From NCBI RefSeq assembly GCF_007565055.1, contig NC_044566.1, positions 56,279,332-56,343,331 on the forward strand: a stretch of 64,000 nucleotides of DNA, read 5' to 3'. The position numbers were made by a program, and so were the translations under genes. The stretch's first letter is position 1. Each line of letters starts with the position of its first letter. Origin of the DNA: Rhinopithecus roxellana (Eukaryota; Chordata; Mammalia; Primates; Cercopithecidae). The notes beneath the pieces were generated by a model. The model was given only the letters and a program-made list of their open reading frames with translations. It was not told where the DNA came from and ran no database searches. Positions 1-11,543 of the stretch are shown one piece after another.

Positions 1-70
1 ACACTTTTAGCTATGTAACAAACCTGCATGTACTGCACATGTATCATGGAACTTCCAATTTAAAAAAAGA
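1..70 (+). mobile_element. L1 3' terminus
   Basis: The stretch resembles the end of a primate L1 3'UTR (gtaacaaacctgcatgtact, then gcacatgtatc) and is followed by an A-rich tail around 60-70. The body of this copy lies outside the window. Subfamily not assigned. Confidence 0.7.
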
Positions 71-822
71 GAATGCAATATATCAAAGTTTTTAAATAAA
101 CTACAACAAAGTTTAGTGAAAACACTGTGACTTTAAATGCTTATATTAGATAAGGCAAAAGGCCTAAACATCAGTAATATAAGGTTCCATCTTAGGAAGC
201 AAGCCAAAGTAAAACAAAGTAAACCCAAATAAGTGGGATGGTGAAGGGGGAGGAGGCTGGGAGAGAGACAGACACAATATATCACAATCATGAATGAAAG
301 AGGGATGATCACGATAGCTACTCTAAATATTTAAATACAAAAGAGTATACTTTGAACAATTTTAGGCCAGTAAATTCAACAACTTAGATATAATGGATAA
401 ATTCTTGAAAATCACAGTTTATCAAAACTGATACCAGATGAAGCAGAAAGCCAGAATAGCCCTATATTTAACAAAATTGAACTTGTTATCAAAACCTTAT
501 CAAAGAGAAAACACTCCAGTGGTTTTACCAGTGAATTTCAGCAAGCATTTAAAGAAGTAATACCCATCTTAAACATGTTCTTACAGAAATGGGAGGAGGG
601 AATACTTCCTAACCCCTTTCATGGGAACGACATAACCCTAAGCCTGACAAAGATATTATTTGTAGAGAAAATTACAGAACAGTATCCCTCATGAACTCAA
701 AAACAAAAACACTTAACGTAATTTTAGCAAATTGAATCAAGAAATATATAAAGATATAATATGACCACATCAGGTTTATCCTAGAAAAGCAAGACTGGTG
801 TGACATTCAGAAGTCAAACAAT

Positions 823-1124
823 GGGGCTGGGTATGGTGGCTCATACCTGTAATTCCAGCATTTGGGGAGGCCAAGGCAGGTGGATCACTTGAGGCCAGGA
901 GTTCAAGACCAGCCAGGCCAACATGGCAAAACCTCGTCTCTACTAAAAAATTAAAAAATTACCAGGTTTGGTGGCCCACACTGTAATCTCAGCTACTCTT
1001 GAGGCTGAGGCATGAGAATCACTTGAACCCAGTAGGCAGAGGTTGCGGTGAGCTGAGATGGTGCCACTGTACTCCAGCCTGGGCGACAGAGTGAGACACT
1101 GTCTCACAAACAAAACATAAAAAA
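823..1124 (+). mobile_element. Alu (older S/J-like)
   Basis: Full-length dimeric Alu: ggctgggtatggtggctcat at the head, a mid A-rich linker, the right monomer ending actccagcctgggcgacaga, and a degenerate A-rich tail. Many CpG positions have decayed, which argues against a young copy. It sits in the L1 relic. Confidence 0.93.
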
Positions 1125-2372
1125 ATCAACCAATGAAATTTACCACATTAACAGAATAAAGGAGAAAAACCATGTGATTAACAAATTCTGAAAAAATATT
1201 TGACAATGTTCAATATACCATTATCATTTAAAAAAATCTTTCAGCAAATAGATGTGGAAGACAACTTCCTCAATTTGTTAAAAGGCATCTATAAAAAACT
1301 TATAACTAACATTCTACTTAGTGATAACATGTTGACTGTTCCTTAAAAAGATCAGGAACAAACTAAGGGTGCCTGTTCTTACCATTTCTGTTCCTCATCA
1401 AATAAATAATCCTAGCCACTGCAATTAGGCAAGATAAAGAAATAGACATACACATTAGAAAGGAAGAAGGAAAACTGGCTTACTGTATGTAGATGGCATG
1501 ATTGGGTATAAAGTCAAAGTCCTAAATCATTTACAAAACAGTTACTAAAACCAAAGAATGACTATGACAGGGTTGCAGAAGATAAGGTACAAAAACCAAT
1601 GGTATTTTATATATTAACAGCAAATAATTATAAAGTGAAAATATAAATATGACATTTAAAGTAGAATAAAATAGCTTTAGGATACTTAGGAAAAAATATG
1701 CAAAAAAAAAAAAATCCCAAATGATCTGTACATTGATCATTCAAAATGTTACTATGAAAAGTTAAAAACTAAGTCGTGCATTATACCATAATGATGAAAG
1801 ACTCACTATTGTTAAGATGTCAGTTCTCACCAAATTGAAACATTATTTGAATCCAAATCATAATCCCAGAAAGTTTTTTTCCATAAAAGTTGACAAGAAG
1901 ATTTTACAATGTATGAAAAGGACTTAGAATATCCAAAGCAATTTTGCAAAATTACAGTAAAGTAGAATAACTTAAACTATCTTGACTTCAAGACTTACCA
2001 TAAAGCTACAATCACCAGTAGGTAACTGGCGTAAAAGTTAACAGATAGATCAATGGAACACAATAGCCCAGCACTGAATCCATATATTTATAGTCATCTG
2101 ATTTTCAACAAAAGCACCAAAGCAAATATTTTGGGACAGAAAAGTCTTTTTAATAAATGATGCTGGAACAACTAGATATCTGTCTGGAAAGAGAATCAAC
2201 CTTGACCCCTTACCTCACACTATATAATAAATTTAATTCAAGATGGAACATAGTCAGAGCGGTACTATAAAGCTAAAATTATAGAACTTCTAGGATGACA
2301 CTATATGACACTATTCAGTAGAATCTTCTGCTATGTTAAAAATTATATCTTCATCATCTAATACAGTAGCCA

Positions 2373-2515
2373 CTAGCAACATGTGGTTATTGAGTATTCG
2401 AAATGTGACTATTGCAACTTAGGAAATGAATTTTTAATATATGTAATATTAATTTATATTTATTATATTTAAATAGTCTCACGTCTATTGACTACTGTAT
2501 TGGACATTACAGTTC
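2373..2515. mobile_element. hAT-like non-autonomous DNA transposon fossil
   Basis: The element starts near 'tacagtagccactag' and ends near 'gactactgtattgg', which gives imperfect terminal inverted repeats (cagtagcc / gactactg) around an AT-rich centre. It interrupts L1 sequence that resumes on both sides. Family name not assigned. Confidence 0.5.
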
Positions 2516-3721
2516 TACAAGAAAATAGGAGAATGTCTTCATGAGCTGAGAGTACAGATGTTCTTTAGACAGGACATAGAAAGCAATAACCATGACAGAG
2601 AGAGAGTAAATAAATTGGATTTATCAAAATTTAAAACTTTTGCTATCAAAAAGTTTTAAGAAAATAAATACGAAAGCTGCAGACTGGGAGGAAATATTTG
2701 CCAAACAGATATCTGACAAATCCTGGTATCCAAGATATTCCAAAGAACTAATACAACTAAAAAATAAAAAGACCTGCAATTCAATTAAAATGTAGGTAAA
2801 ATGTCTGCACAGACACTTCACAAAGGAAGCTATACAAGTGCCCAAAAGGCACAGGAAAAAGTGCTCAACATCATTAGCTGTCAGGGAAATGCAGATTAAA
2901 GGGTAATGGATAGGCCAAAATGCTAAAATGAAAACTGACAATATTAAATACCATCAAAGATTTGGAACAAGAGGTCTGATACACTGATGGTGGAAGTGTA
3001 AAATGGTACTACTTTGGTGTGGTAGAAATTCTGCCAGCTTTTATAAATGTATAAAATGGCCCATCATTTCTATTCCTACATATTACCCAAGAGAAATAAA
3101 ACCATGCAGTCACAAAAAGACATCTAGAATGTTCTAGTAGCCTTATTTGTAATAACCCAAAACTAGTAATAGCTCAAGTATTCATCAATAAGAGAATGAA
3201 TAAGTAAGCTGTGGTATATTTACATACTATGGAATACTGTTGCTCAGTGAGGAGGAACAAACTGCTGATACGGTTAGCCCCACTGATAAATTCCAGAAAC
3301 ATTAAAACTGAGTGAAAGAAGCTTTACAAAGAATACATGCTGTAAGATTTTATTTGTATGCTATTTGAAGACAGGCAAAAGGGATGTGGTATGAAAAAAA
3401 ATATCAGAATCGTAGTTGCTTTATGGGGTTAGGGGATGGTATTGACTGGGAAGAAACATAAGGGACTTCCTGGGGTTGTGATAATGGATTTTCATGTGTG
3501 ATTAGGATTTTCATTACATATGTATTTCAAATACATACAATTGTTATGTATTTGTCCAAACTCATAGAATGGGACTCATTGTGCATTTTTGTTTTATGTT
3601 TGAGCTCTAGCTACTGATACATTTAGGAGTGTGATATGCTTATGTCTACAACTTACCTTGCTTTAATATATGTAAATATGTTGATGTATGAACAGTGGGA
3701 TGACACATACATAATAAAGCA

Positions 3722-4045
3722 GATACTGGCTGACCATCTCTAATCTGAAAAGCTGAAATCTGAAATGCTCCAAAATCAAACTTTTGCAGCACTGACATGA
3801 GATAGTGACACCTTTTCTTTCTGATGGTTCAGTGTATATAAACTTTGTTTCAGATACAAATATTGTATAAAGTTACCTTCAGGCTATATATATGTTATAA
3901 AACATAAATCAGTTTTGTCTTAAACCTTGGATCCCATCCCCAAGCTATCTTATTACATATATGCAAATATTCCAAAATCCAAAAAAAGTCTGAAATCTTA
4001 AACACTTACCCAGGCGTTATGTGGAGGGATACTCAACCTGTACAG
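3722..4045. mobile_element. Tigger/pogo-like MITE fossil
   Basis: Both ends carry inverted versions of the 'aaaatccgaaatgctcc'-type motif: 'ctgaaatgctccaaaatc' near 3761 and 'ccaaaatccaaaaaaag' near 3972. The ends read gaccatctct and agggatactcaacctgtac, which are roughly inverted. This is the arrangement of short pogo/Tigger-derived elements. Assignment by memory of the family. Confidence 0.55.
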
Positions 4046-5609
4046 TAAATGTTAACTGTAGACTCTTAAGTGGTGAGTGTATAGGTGTTCACTGTATAAT
4101 TCTTTCAAATTTTCTCTATGTTTGAACATTTTTCTAATGTTGGAAAAATTTTAATAGCATTTTCATAGTTTCAATTATGAATGTGACATATGCCTGGCAA
4201 AAATATTTGGAAAATATAGAAAATGAAGGGAATAAAAAGGATCCATTGTCCAGCCATCCAGAAATAACTGTACTGGATGTTTTTGCCTTCAGTCTTTTTT
4301 CCTAGGCTTCGTTTTTCCTTTGTTTAGTGGCTAGGATTATATTTTATATGCCGTTCTGTGTCCTACTTTTCCCCAATAAACTTTATAACATATCACTTCC
4401 ACTGCCAGGTGACATTCTACTGAACTAATGTACTGTAGCTTACTTAAGGCATCCTCTTATATTAAGTATTGTTTTCCATATTTTTCTAATATATTGCTCT
4501 GATGGGTTTCTGTGTATACACACTGTGCTCTGTGTTTCAGATTCACTCCTTAGGATGGATCCTTGTAAGTGGAAGTATCATGTCAAAGGGTGTGAAAAGT
4601 TTCAAAGCCCTTCAGACACATCGTCAAATTGTTGACTCTTCCAGCCTTCCCTTCCCAGAATAGTTCCTAAGACGCCTGCGCAGACACCCCAGAGTTCCTC
4701 AGAGCTCAGTGAGAACACCATTTGAGTTACTCATTGGCCATATGTCAAACTAGGTTTTAAAATTTAATTTCTCTGCCATTCTGGTGTTTACAGAGGTTTA
4801 GTAACTTGCCTAAGGTTCCAGTTAGTAATAGCAAAGCCACCATTCAACCCTGTAGATGTCAAGGTTGTATTCAGCACAAAACAGGGGCTTAAAAATGTTT
4901 ATTAAATGAACACATGGATAAATGAAACCACCAAAGGCTTAAGTCAGTTAAATCTACATTTCCTATCCCCCTTCAGAGCTGTGAAAGACAGGTTAGTTTC
5001 TTTCTGATACCTGCATCTTGGTGTACTCATTCTGTCTGTACCTACCTCATGTAAAGGAAGCAGCCTTCTGGTTTTCTTTTTGCTCAGGCCATGAAGTCAT
5101 GTGATACAAGATGCTAGCTGATCTGCTGTTGGAAATGTGGTCTAGGTCCCAGTGACATGAAGGTCCTGACTGCTCTTTGCCTTCTAGGCTTCTAGTGTGA
5201 ATCGCAAAAGGATTTTTATATCGTATACAATTCTCTGCTGGAAGGGAAGAGTGGTCTGCACGTTTCCGTAGGCAGCAGGGGGTGGGAAGGGTGCTTTCCT
5301 CAGTGACTGGGCATCCAGCGCTCTGCAGCAGGCCTGAGGTGAGAGAGCTGGGGCTGCCGTCAGCACACACAGTGCACTTGGGCAGTGGTTCTTTGTGCAG
5401 TGGTATGTGTGGGTACCCCAGGAAGCTGGGATTTCAGGGGCTGTGAGGGCTGCTGGCTTGTAGGGACACAGCCTTTCTCTGAAATGGAGACTGCGTAGGG
5501 AGGGGGTCGTTCTTTTACAAACATACCCAGGAGGAAGGGTTGTTTGTCTTTGGGTACAAGGAAGAAAATGAGACTAATTATTCTTTATGTATGGCAATTC
5601 TGTGTCCAG
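4046..5609 (+). other. SOHLH2: SOHLH2 intron, 3' part
   Basis: Bases 4140-4640 look like a decayed L1-type 3' region. The rest to 5609 is apparently unique intronic sequence ending in the acceptor 'ttctgtgtccag'. No reading frame here has gene-like features. The polypyrimidine tract before this acceptor is weak. Confidence 0.6.
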
Positions 5610-5757
5610 AGAAAGAATCAAATATTGCTGCGAGCAGCTGCGTACGCTCTTGCCGTACGTAAAGGGGAGAAAGAATGACGCGGCTTCAGTTCTTGAGGCA
5701 ACAGTTGATTATGTGAAATATATCCGGGAGAAAATCTCTCCAGCCATTATGGCCCAG
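5610..5757 (+). CDS. SOHLH2: SOHLH2 coding exon with helix-loop-helix region
   Basis: SOHLH2 is a germ-cell basic helix-loop-helix transcription factor that works with SOHLH1 in early differentiation of spermatogonia and oocytes. This exon completes a split Arg codon and adds 49 codons. It reads the end of the basic region (RERIKYCCEQLRTLLPYVKG: last basic residues plus helix 1), a loop (RKNDAAS) and helix 2 (VLEATVDYVKYIREKI). Borders are ag|AGAAAG and GCCCAG|gtattt. A Met codon at 5587 is intronic and is not the start, because the protein's N-terminal half lies upstream of this window. The next exon follows after only 155 bp. Identification rests on recognising the protein and on perfect phase through all five exons. 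Confidence 0.93.
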
Positions 5758-5912
5758 GTATTTGACTCCCAGAGCTTTGAATTTTACCCTTATAGACAAT
5801 GCTTTAATACTACAATTTTACTTCTTTGAATATTTTATCATTGGGAAGTATGTGTCTTTGTTTGTATGTAGAAATGTCAGTATCTACCTAAATATATTTC
5901 TGTATTTTTTAG
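5758..5912 (+). other. SOHLH2: Short 155-bp SOHLH2 intron
   Basis: The intron runs from gtattt to a terminal tattttttag and is AT-rich. If retained, translation would run 24 codons past the donor and stop at 5829, truncating the protein just after the helix-loop-helix region. Confidence 0.85.
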
Positions 5913-6004
5913 ATTACAGAAGCACTTCAGAGCAACAGGAGGTTTTGTAAGAAACAGCAAACAAACATCCAGCTGTCTGTCCCAGGCACCGTCATGGCAC
6001 AGCG
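5913..6004 (+). CDS. SOHLH2: SOHLH2 coding exon
   Basis: Begins ITEALQSN directly after the previous exon's IMAQ and ends in the first two bases of an Arg codon (MAQ-R). It holds 30 full codons, including a basic patch (RRFCKKQQ) just C-terminal to helix 2. Acceptor ttttttag|ATTACA, donor CG|gtataa. No stop in frame. The part after MAQ is the beginning of the low-complexity, Ser/Thr-rich C-terminal half, which has no named domain. Confidence 0.92.
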
Positions 6005-6674
6005 GTATAATAAGGGCTCTTGCAAATCTGAAGTCTGTTAGCTCTTTTCCTCCCATGTTGATGCTAAACACGTAGACAAAAACTGATCCCATCCACAGTG
6101 AAAGCGCAGGGGCTTATTAAGGGTCAGTGAAATTCTCTAATTGCCGATGTGTATCATTTCGTTGCAGTGATAAACACAGGTAATATTCTCAGGTCCATGG
6201 TTTTTTCATCATGTGACTCACCCTTGCTTCTCCTTTTGTTATTTCTGAGGTTCTTAAAATTGGGGCTTTCTCCCTTGTGAGTGTAGGGATGGTGGCAGTC
6301 CAGCAGGGACGCGATGGCTTCTGGTGTTCCTCTATCCCGGAGAGGTCTCGGGCCCTGGAGCTGTCCAGCCCTGGTTCAACTAGTGGTGCTTAAAGCACGT
6401 CACTAGTGCCAAATGTGACTTCCCAAATGATTAGTTCCTTCTGTAGGTTGATGAGAATATGTAAACAGAGAGAAAGTGTGGAGAAAAACACATCATTCCT
6501 GCACATCCTCAGGAATCATTGTGGGTCTTGTGTCTTTGTTCATATGTAAATAATCCATAGTTGAGGCTTTATCAGTGTTTTTAGAACTTGAATGATAAAA
6601 GGGCAGTTGAACTCAGCAATGTTCACATTGTTTTCCTTGAAAAATATGCAAAGAATTTTTTCTGTCCTTTCAAG
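6005..6674 (+). other. SOHLH2: SOHLH2 intron (670 bp)
   Basis: Apparently unique sequence with donor gtataa and acceptor tcctttcaag. No embedded repeat recognised. Confidence 0.8.
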
Positions 6675-6793
6675 GGAAAATAGTGTGACGAGCACTTACT
6701 CCCCTGAGAGAGGGCTCCGGTTCCTGACTAATACGTGCTGGAATGGGTGCTCCGCCCCTGACGCAGAGGGCTCCTTGGATGAAGCTGTGAGAG
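6675..6793 (+). CDS. SOHLH2: SOHLH2 coding exon
   Basis: Completes the split Arg codon, then reads ENSVTSTYSPERGLRFLTN and TCWNGCSAPDAEGSLDEAVR, and ends one base into a Val codon. 119 bp, open throughout, acceptor cctttcaag|GGAAAA, donor AGAG|gtgagc. This is part of the C-terminal region of SOHLH2, which has no named domain. Several residues differ from the human protein as I recall it (for example VTS, GLR, CSA, AEG). The sequence supports a primate orthologue but not necessarily human. Confidence 0.92.
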
Positions 6794-9791
6794 GTGAGCT
6801 TCACCGAACATCTGTGCCACTTACAGGGGGACCTGCACTGCCCTGCAAACCCCCCGGCTCCTGTGCATTCACCACCATAACCAGGGAATCCAGGAGAGCT
6901 GACGAGTCCTTCTGGTGTTGTCAGCCTCAGGTACACAAGGTGGCTACAGGTATTTAAATAGTGTTATGTCAGAAACTGGGCTCAAAATTGACTGTAATTA
7001 CCAGAAAGCTCGTTTTGTTGATAGATGATAAGCACACTGGTGACTTTGTTTATAATATAAATAGAATCTCAGGGGAGGTGAAGTGTTCATATTATTTCAG
7101 GACTGACTGTATCCTGAGCATTTAACATATTGATTTGCTTCCTTCATGCCTTTGCTTGCATGTCACCTCTCAAAGAGGTCTTCTCAGCCACCCGGATAAA
7201 ACTGCACATTCCTCCCTACCATAAACATGACGCAAGGCACTCCTCATCCACTTTCTCTGCTGTATTTGTCTTGATAGCACTCACTGCCTCCTGCTATTCT
7301 TTACTCATGTGTTTTGTTTGTTGCCTATCTTCTTCCATTAGAATGTCACCTCCATGAAGGCAGGGAATTTTTTGGCCGGTTTGATACATTGCTGTATTTC
7401 TAGTACCTAGAACAATGACCAACACACAGGAGGGGCTCAAGAAATCTCATTATATGAATATTCATTGTGGAACAAATGCTTTCCCACTGGGAGTCATGTT
7501 TGTTATATGTGCTATATAAGCCTAGACATGCCCATGTACTTGAAATAACAAGATGGAAAAAAATAGAGGAAAAGAACACAGCTAGCAGTTTGTGACTTTT
7601 AGCATTCCCGAAGGTGAAGTTACTCTCCCTCTAGAAACCAGGAAGGTATGGACCTCTTGACCTAAATGTTAGACGCTAGATGTCAGGACTGCCTGTCTCC
7701 TCAGCCTCTCAGTCCTAGATGACACTTCTGACTTCCTCCAACAGGGTCTGCTCTCACCAAGTACCTCCCTTGTACCAGGAATGTCCTTCCTCCTTCACCT
7801 GCCCTGGGCAACACCAAGTCCATCCCTAGTTCTCAGCCTAAATGTCCCTGCCTCAAAGATGGGGACACAGAGATGAATGAAAGGCAGTTCTTGTTCTTAT
7901 GAAGCTCACAACTTAGTGGTGGAAAGGGTCACAAAAGAAAATATGGCTCACACAGTCTTGTAAGTGCTGTAGTAGAGGCACCATGCATAGATGGGGATGT
8001 GGATGGGGATGTGGCGGAAGCCATGGGAACAAATGAAGGGTACTCAGGATGGTATCTAAAGTCAAAAGAGAAGGGGCCCCCAAATAGAACCCAGCTCTCA
8101 TTCTTCATATCACCAAAGAAGCTTCAGGGTGTTAATTTAGTCAATGTAGACTTTTCTCCTGACTTAGAGAAGAGAGGATAAGAGGAAAAAAGAAAAAACG
8201 TTGCCATAAGCCGTGGTTAATCTACTTAAAGTAGCGGTGGCTGAATGTGATATGGAATGATTAAATCAGCCTAGATTAAATCAGATAGAGGTCAGGCCAC
8301 AGGCATATGCCTGTCAATGTTATTTTTTTGTACATACAATGCTATTTATGTCCTGCACACATTCTGAAACATTTTGTGGCAGCGAGTTCAGGCCTTTCTA
8401 TGCCCCAGCCTTTCAAGGCACTACCTCCCCTAAGGAGACTGATCTTGGGAAGCCAGAGATATGCTAGGACCATAGACCTGTGGCATGTTCAAACCCTGGG
8501 AGGCCTTGAAGGTTAAGGAGTCAAAACTCCCATTTTTATTTGATGTAAATACATTTTTGCATTTGAAAACCAGTGCCGATCCTTTACTAACCTGGCTAAG
8601 ATCATCACTGTGTTCATTTTCTGTTGTATTTCCTTCAAGTCTTCTTCCAGGTATATTCTTCTATGGTAGTAATCATTGGACATCCATTTTGTTTCCTGAA
8701 TTTTTTTACTTAACTTTGTGTCATACATACGTATATTTGTTGTTATGCATCACTCATCACCATTTTAATGGTTTTAATCATTTATCAAGTGATTTTTAGA
8801 GTCATTTTCTTAGCCATTTTCCAATCGCTACATTTAGCATTTGCAGTTTGGGGGGAGAGTGATTTTTTTATGTCATGTGATAGGAAATATTTTCCCATAT
8901 ATGAGGTTTTCTGTATTTTGGACTTTTCCTTGGACTGGATTCCTGGAAGAGTATAATGGGTTCCTGGAAGAGTGTGATGGGTGAGTTAGAGAACAGAGAA
9001 CGTGAATGTATGTATAGCTCTTAATGCATGTTGCCAAGTTGTTTTGGAAAGAGGATCGGAGGAGTTCAATCAGTTAAGTCTTCCAAATTTCACTTTCACT
9101 ACCCGCCTCAGGAAATTGAAGGCTGGAGAAGTTAAATGACCACCCGAGGTCTCAAGGTTTCTGTGCTGAGCCCGATCTGTAACACAGACATGTTTTAACC
9201 TTGTCAGCTTGCCTTTTTCTGTTCTTTTTCATAAATCTCTGTATATAATTGCTTATTTTTTCACAAACATTTCAGATACATTTGTATTTAAAGTAGACGT
9301 ACCATTATATTACCTTCCTTTCAATATTATTAATGTCCACTAGAAAATAAATATTCATGGTATTATTTGAGGTTACATTGTTAATATTATATATTGAATT
9401 TTTTCTTCTAGTTACCATGTAGAATATAGCTGTATAATGATATTAACCATTCTGCTCAATGGAGTTGTTCTTTCCAGCCTTCTTCCTTGCTTCAGAGAGA
9501 GTCAGTTTTGATTGACATGCACATTCACATACATCAAAAGGCACAGGGATCTTCCGCTTCTCTAAAATCTGTCTTTTAATGACACATGAACACTAATTTA
9601 TAGTGTGTGTTTTGCACTAAATGTCACAATTAGAAAGTTCACTTTGTTTTTCCATCAGCATTCGGGTGTAGCGGTAGTACAGATTTGTAATGCGAGGAAA
9701 TGAAATAGCGGGCAGTTTATGTCAAATAACAGTCGTTCCAAATTACAGAATTGTGGATACTGACCCATATTTGTTTTCTTTCTCGTTAAAG
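6794..9791 (+). other. SOHLH2: SOHLH2 intron (about 3.0 kb)
   Basis: Donor gtgagc, acceptor ctcgttaaag. Bases 7120-7460 are an L2 3' remnant, and 7700-7980 is probably more L2-like sequence. Bases 8590-9480 resemble AT-rich old L1 sequence. A 21-bp unit is tandemly duplicated at 8940-8981. No coding exon seen. Confidence 0.75.
7120..7460 (+). mobile_element. L2 3' remnant
   Basis: Contains degenerate forms of the L2 3' phrases: 'tgtcacctct' early, then 'gaatgtcacctccatgaagg', 'cagggaatttttt' and 'tagtacctagaacaatg' near the tail. Confidence 0.7.
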
Positions 9792-10048
9792 TTCCGTCAG
9801 GCTCCACCTCAGAGAATGCTATTGGTGATCCATATAAAACTCACATTCCCAGTGCAGCGCTCTCTCTGAATTCCTTGCATACTGTCAGATATTGTTCTAA
9901 AGTCACCCCTTCCTACGATGCAACTGCCGTAACAAATCAGAACATTTCAATTCATTTACCTTCAGCCGTGTCCCCGGTCTCAAAGCTTCTCCCTCAGCAC
10001 TGTACTTCTGGGTTGGGCCAGACGTGCACTACACATCCCAACTGTCTG
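9792..10048 (+). CDS. SOHLH2: SOHLH2 penultimate coding exon
   Basis: Completes the split Val codon and adds 85 codons, from PSGSTSENAIGDPYK to GQTCTTHPNCL. Acceptor gttaaag|TTCCGT, donor CTG|gtaagt. The segment is rich in Ser, Thr, Pro and His with scattered Cys, and shows no recognisable domain. It is the largest piece of the C-terminal tail of SOHLH2. The end is in phase with the last exon (QQFWAY). Residues such as VRYCSK and SAVSPVS differ from human as I remember it. Confidence 0.92.
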
Positions 10049-11522
10049 GTAAGTTTTCAGGGGTCCATGGATCAGATTGGACCCTTTCACTCCAGCCAGG
10101 AGAAACCCCTGACCTGTATTTTGTTGTTGCGACTCTGGTTGGAAGACTGGGACCTAAGGACTTGATTCTGAGTCTCTCTAACCTGATGGGTGAAAAGGAG
10201 ATGCAGTCAACCCGTGCTCTCGCTCCCCATGCTGCAGGGCTGGTGTCTCAATATCCAGAACCACTGAAGCAGGATGGGACTGTGCTAGTTTGACAGTGAC
10301 AGGTGGAATCTGATCTCCCCTAGCACTGATTCCCCTCTGCCCCCCTGCTTCTACTCAGAGCTTCCACAGTGGCATATCCCACTTTACCACCCTCATCCTC
10401 AGCTGGTCCCATCACTAACTGCTGCTTATCTCAGGTGGGCAGCATCACTCACATCTCATCAAAAAGCTTTCTTTCATTCGCCAGCCAGGCTGGTTTCAGA
10501 TACCAGGTGTCTTCATACAGCAGATATTTACTGAGCACACACTATATTCTGACACTGAGCTTGTCATTGTGCTAAGAATGTAGTATACAAAGGTAGACAC
10601 GATCCCTGCCCTCATGCAGCTTTAGTGTTAAGAGGATGCAGACAAAGAAGCAGAAATTACAATATGGTTGAAGCGAGTAGGAGGAGTGCCCCACTGTATA
10701 TATCAGCTAGATGTGCGCGAGGTTAGTGACTGCTCGCCCCTGGAGAAATGCCATCTATGCCAATCTCTAGCTGCTAAGAATTAGCCAGGTAGAGGGGTGG
10801 GGAATCGGAAGTGAGGAGACAAGAGCAGTCCTGGCAGATGGACCAGCATGTGAAACAGTCATACCTGCACTGTTTGGAAGAGCTGTCTAGTGCTAGAGGA
10901 AGACTCAAACGAGATTGGCCTACTTAAAATGGACTTCTGTTAATTTTAATATAGTTGCTAATACTTTTGCATATTAACAGTAGCCAACATGTTTTGAGCA
11001 CTCAATAATAGTGCCAACTACTCTATGTACTTAATGTGCATGATCTTATGAGAATCCCTGAAGTGATCCTTTGAAGGTAGATACTGTTATAATCTCCATA
11101 TGACATCTATAAAATGGGAATAATAGTGACCTTCCAAAAGATATTTGTAAGAAAAATATTCTAAAGAGAATTGCGAAGAAATGTTAAAATATGTAGTGTC
11201 TACAGATATCATAATGTTGCTAATGATCATTAGTACTCCAATAGGAAGGCTAGGGTAAATGAAAGAAAAGATTACAATATTATTATTTTTTAATTGTTGA
11301 CCTATATTTACTCTGTGTGGGTTTTGTTGAATTGTTGTGAGAAAATAATTCCTTTTAATAAGAATACATATTTTAAAACCTGTAAGCTTATTCACCTGAG
11401 GATTTCACATAGTTTTGCCAATCATTTCAGATTGTTTTATGATATAGAAAATATAATCATGACATTATGAGTAAGAATGGGCGAGGATTCAATTAATGTG
11501 GATTTTTCCCCCTTCGTTGCAG
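10049..11522 (+). other. SOHLH2: Last SOHLH2 intron (about 1.5 kb)
   Basis: Donor gtaagt, acceptor cttcgttgcag. Bases 10500-10680 look like an L2-type remnant ('ctgccctcatgcagctttag'). Bases 10970-11130 look like a reverse MIR. The rest shows nothing recognisable. Confidence 0.7.
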
Positions 11523-11543
11523 CAACAGTTTTGGGCATATTAA
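11523..11543 (+). CDS. SOHLH2: SOHLH2 last exon, terminal six codons and stop
   Basis: After acceptor ttgcag the frame reads QQFWAY then TAA. The SOHLH2 C-terminus as I know it is ...CLQQFWAY, so this is the true end of the protein. Only 21 bp of the last exon are coding; the remainder is 3'UTR. It is too short for ORF detection and is supported by phase, splice site and protein recall. The five exons in this window together encode about 212 residues, consistent with the C-terminal half of a protein of about 425 residues. Confidence 0.9.
   Translation, partial: QQFWAY

Larger units (their letters stand above)
75..3715 (+). mobile_element. Old L1 (L1M-type) ORF2 and 3' region, interrupted
   Basis: Long A-rich sequence with recognisable L1 ORF2 phrases in sense orientation. 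Examples are the segment near 363-420, the 'gaacacaatagcccag' region near 2055, and the terminal ORF2 region from 2620 to about 3300. No reading frame survives for any distance, so it is a dead copy. An Alu (823-1122) and a small DNA-transposon-like element (about 2373-2515) are inserted in it. It lies wholly within the SOHLH2 intron. The 3' limit is approximate. Confidence 0.75.

Noticed and set aside
5587..5609. Met codon at 5587 as a start for the helix-loop-helix frame
   Set aside because: Bases before 5610 are intron ending in an acceptor; the exon continues a split Arg codon from an upstream exon outside the window.
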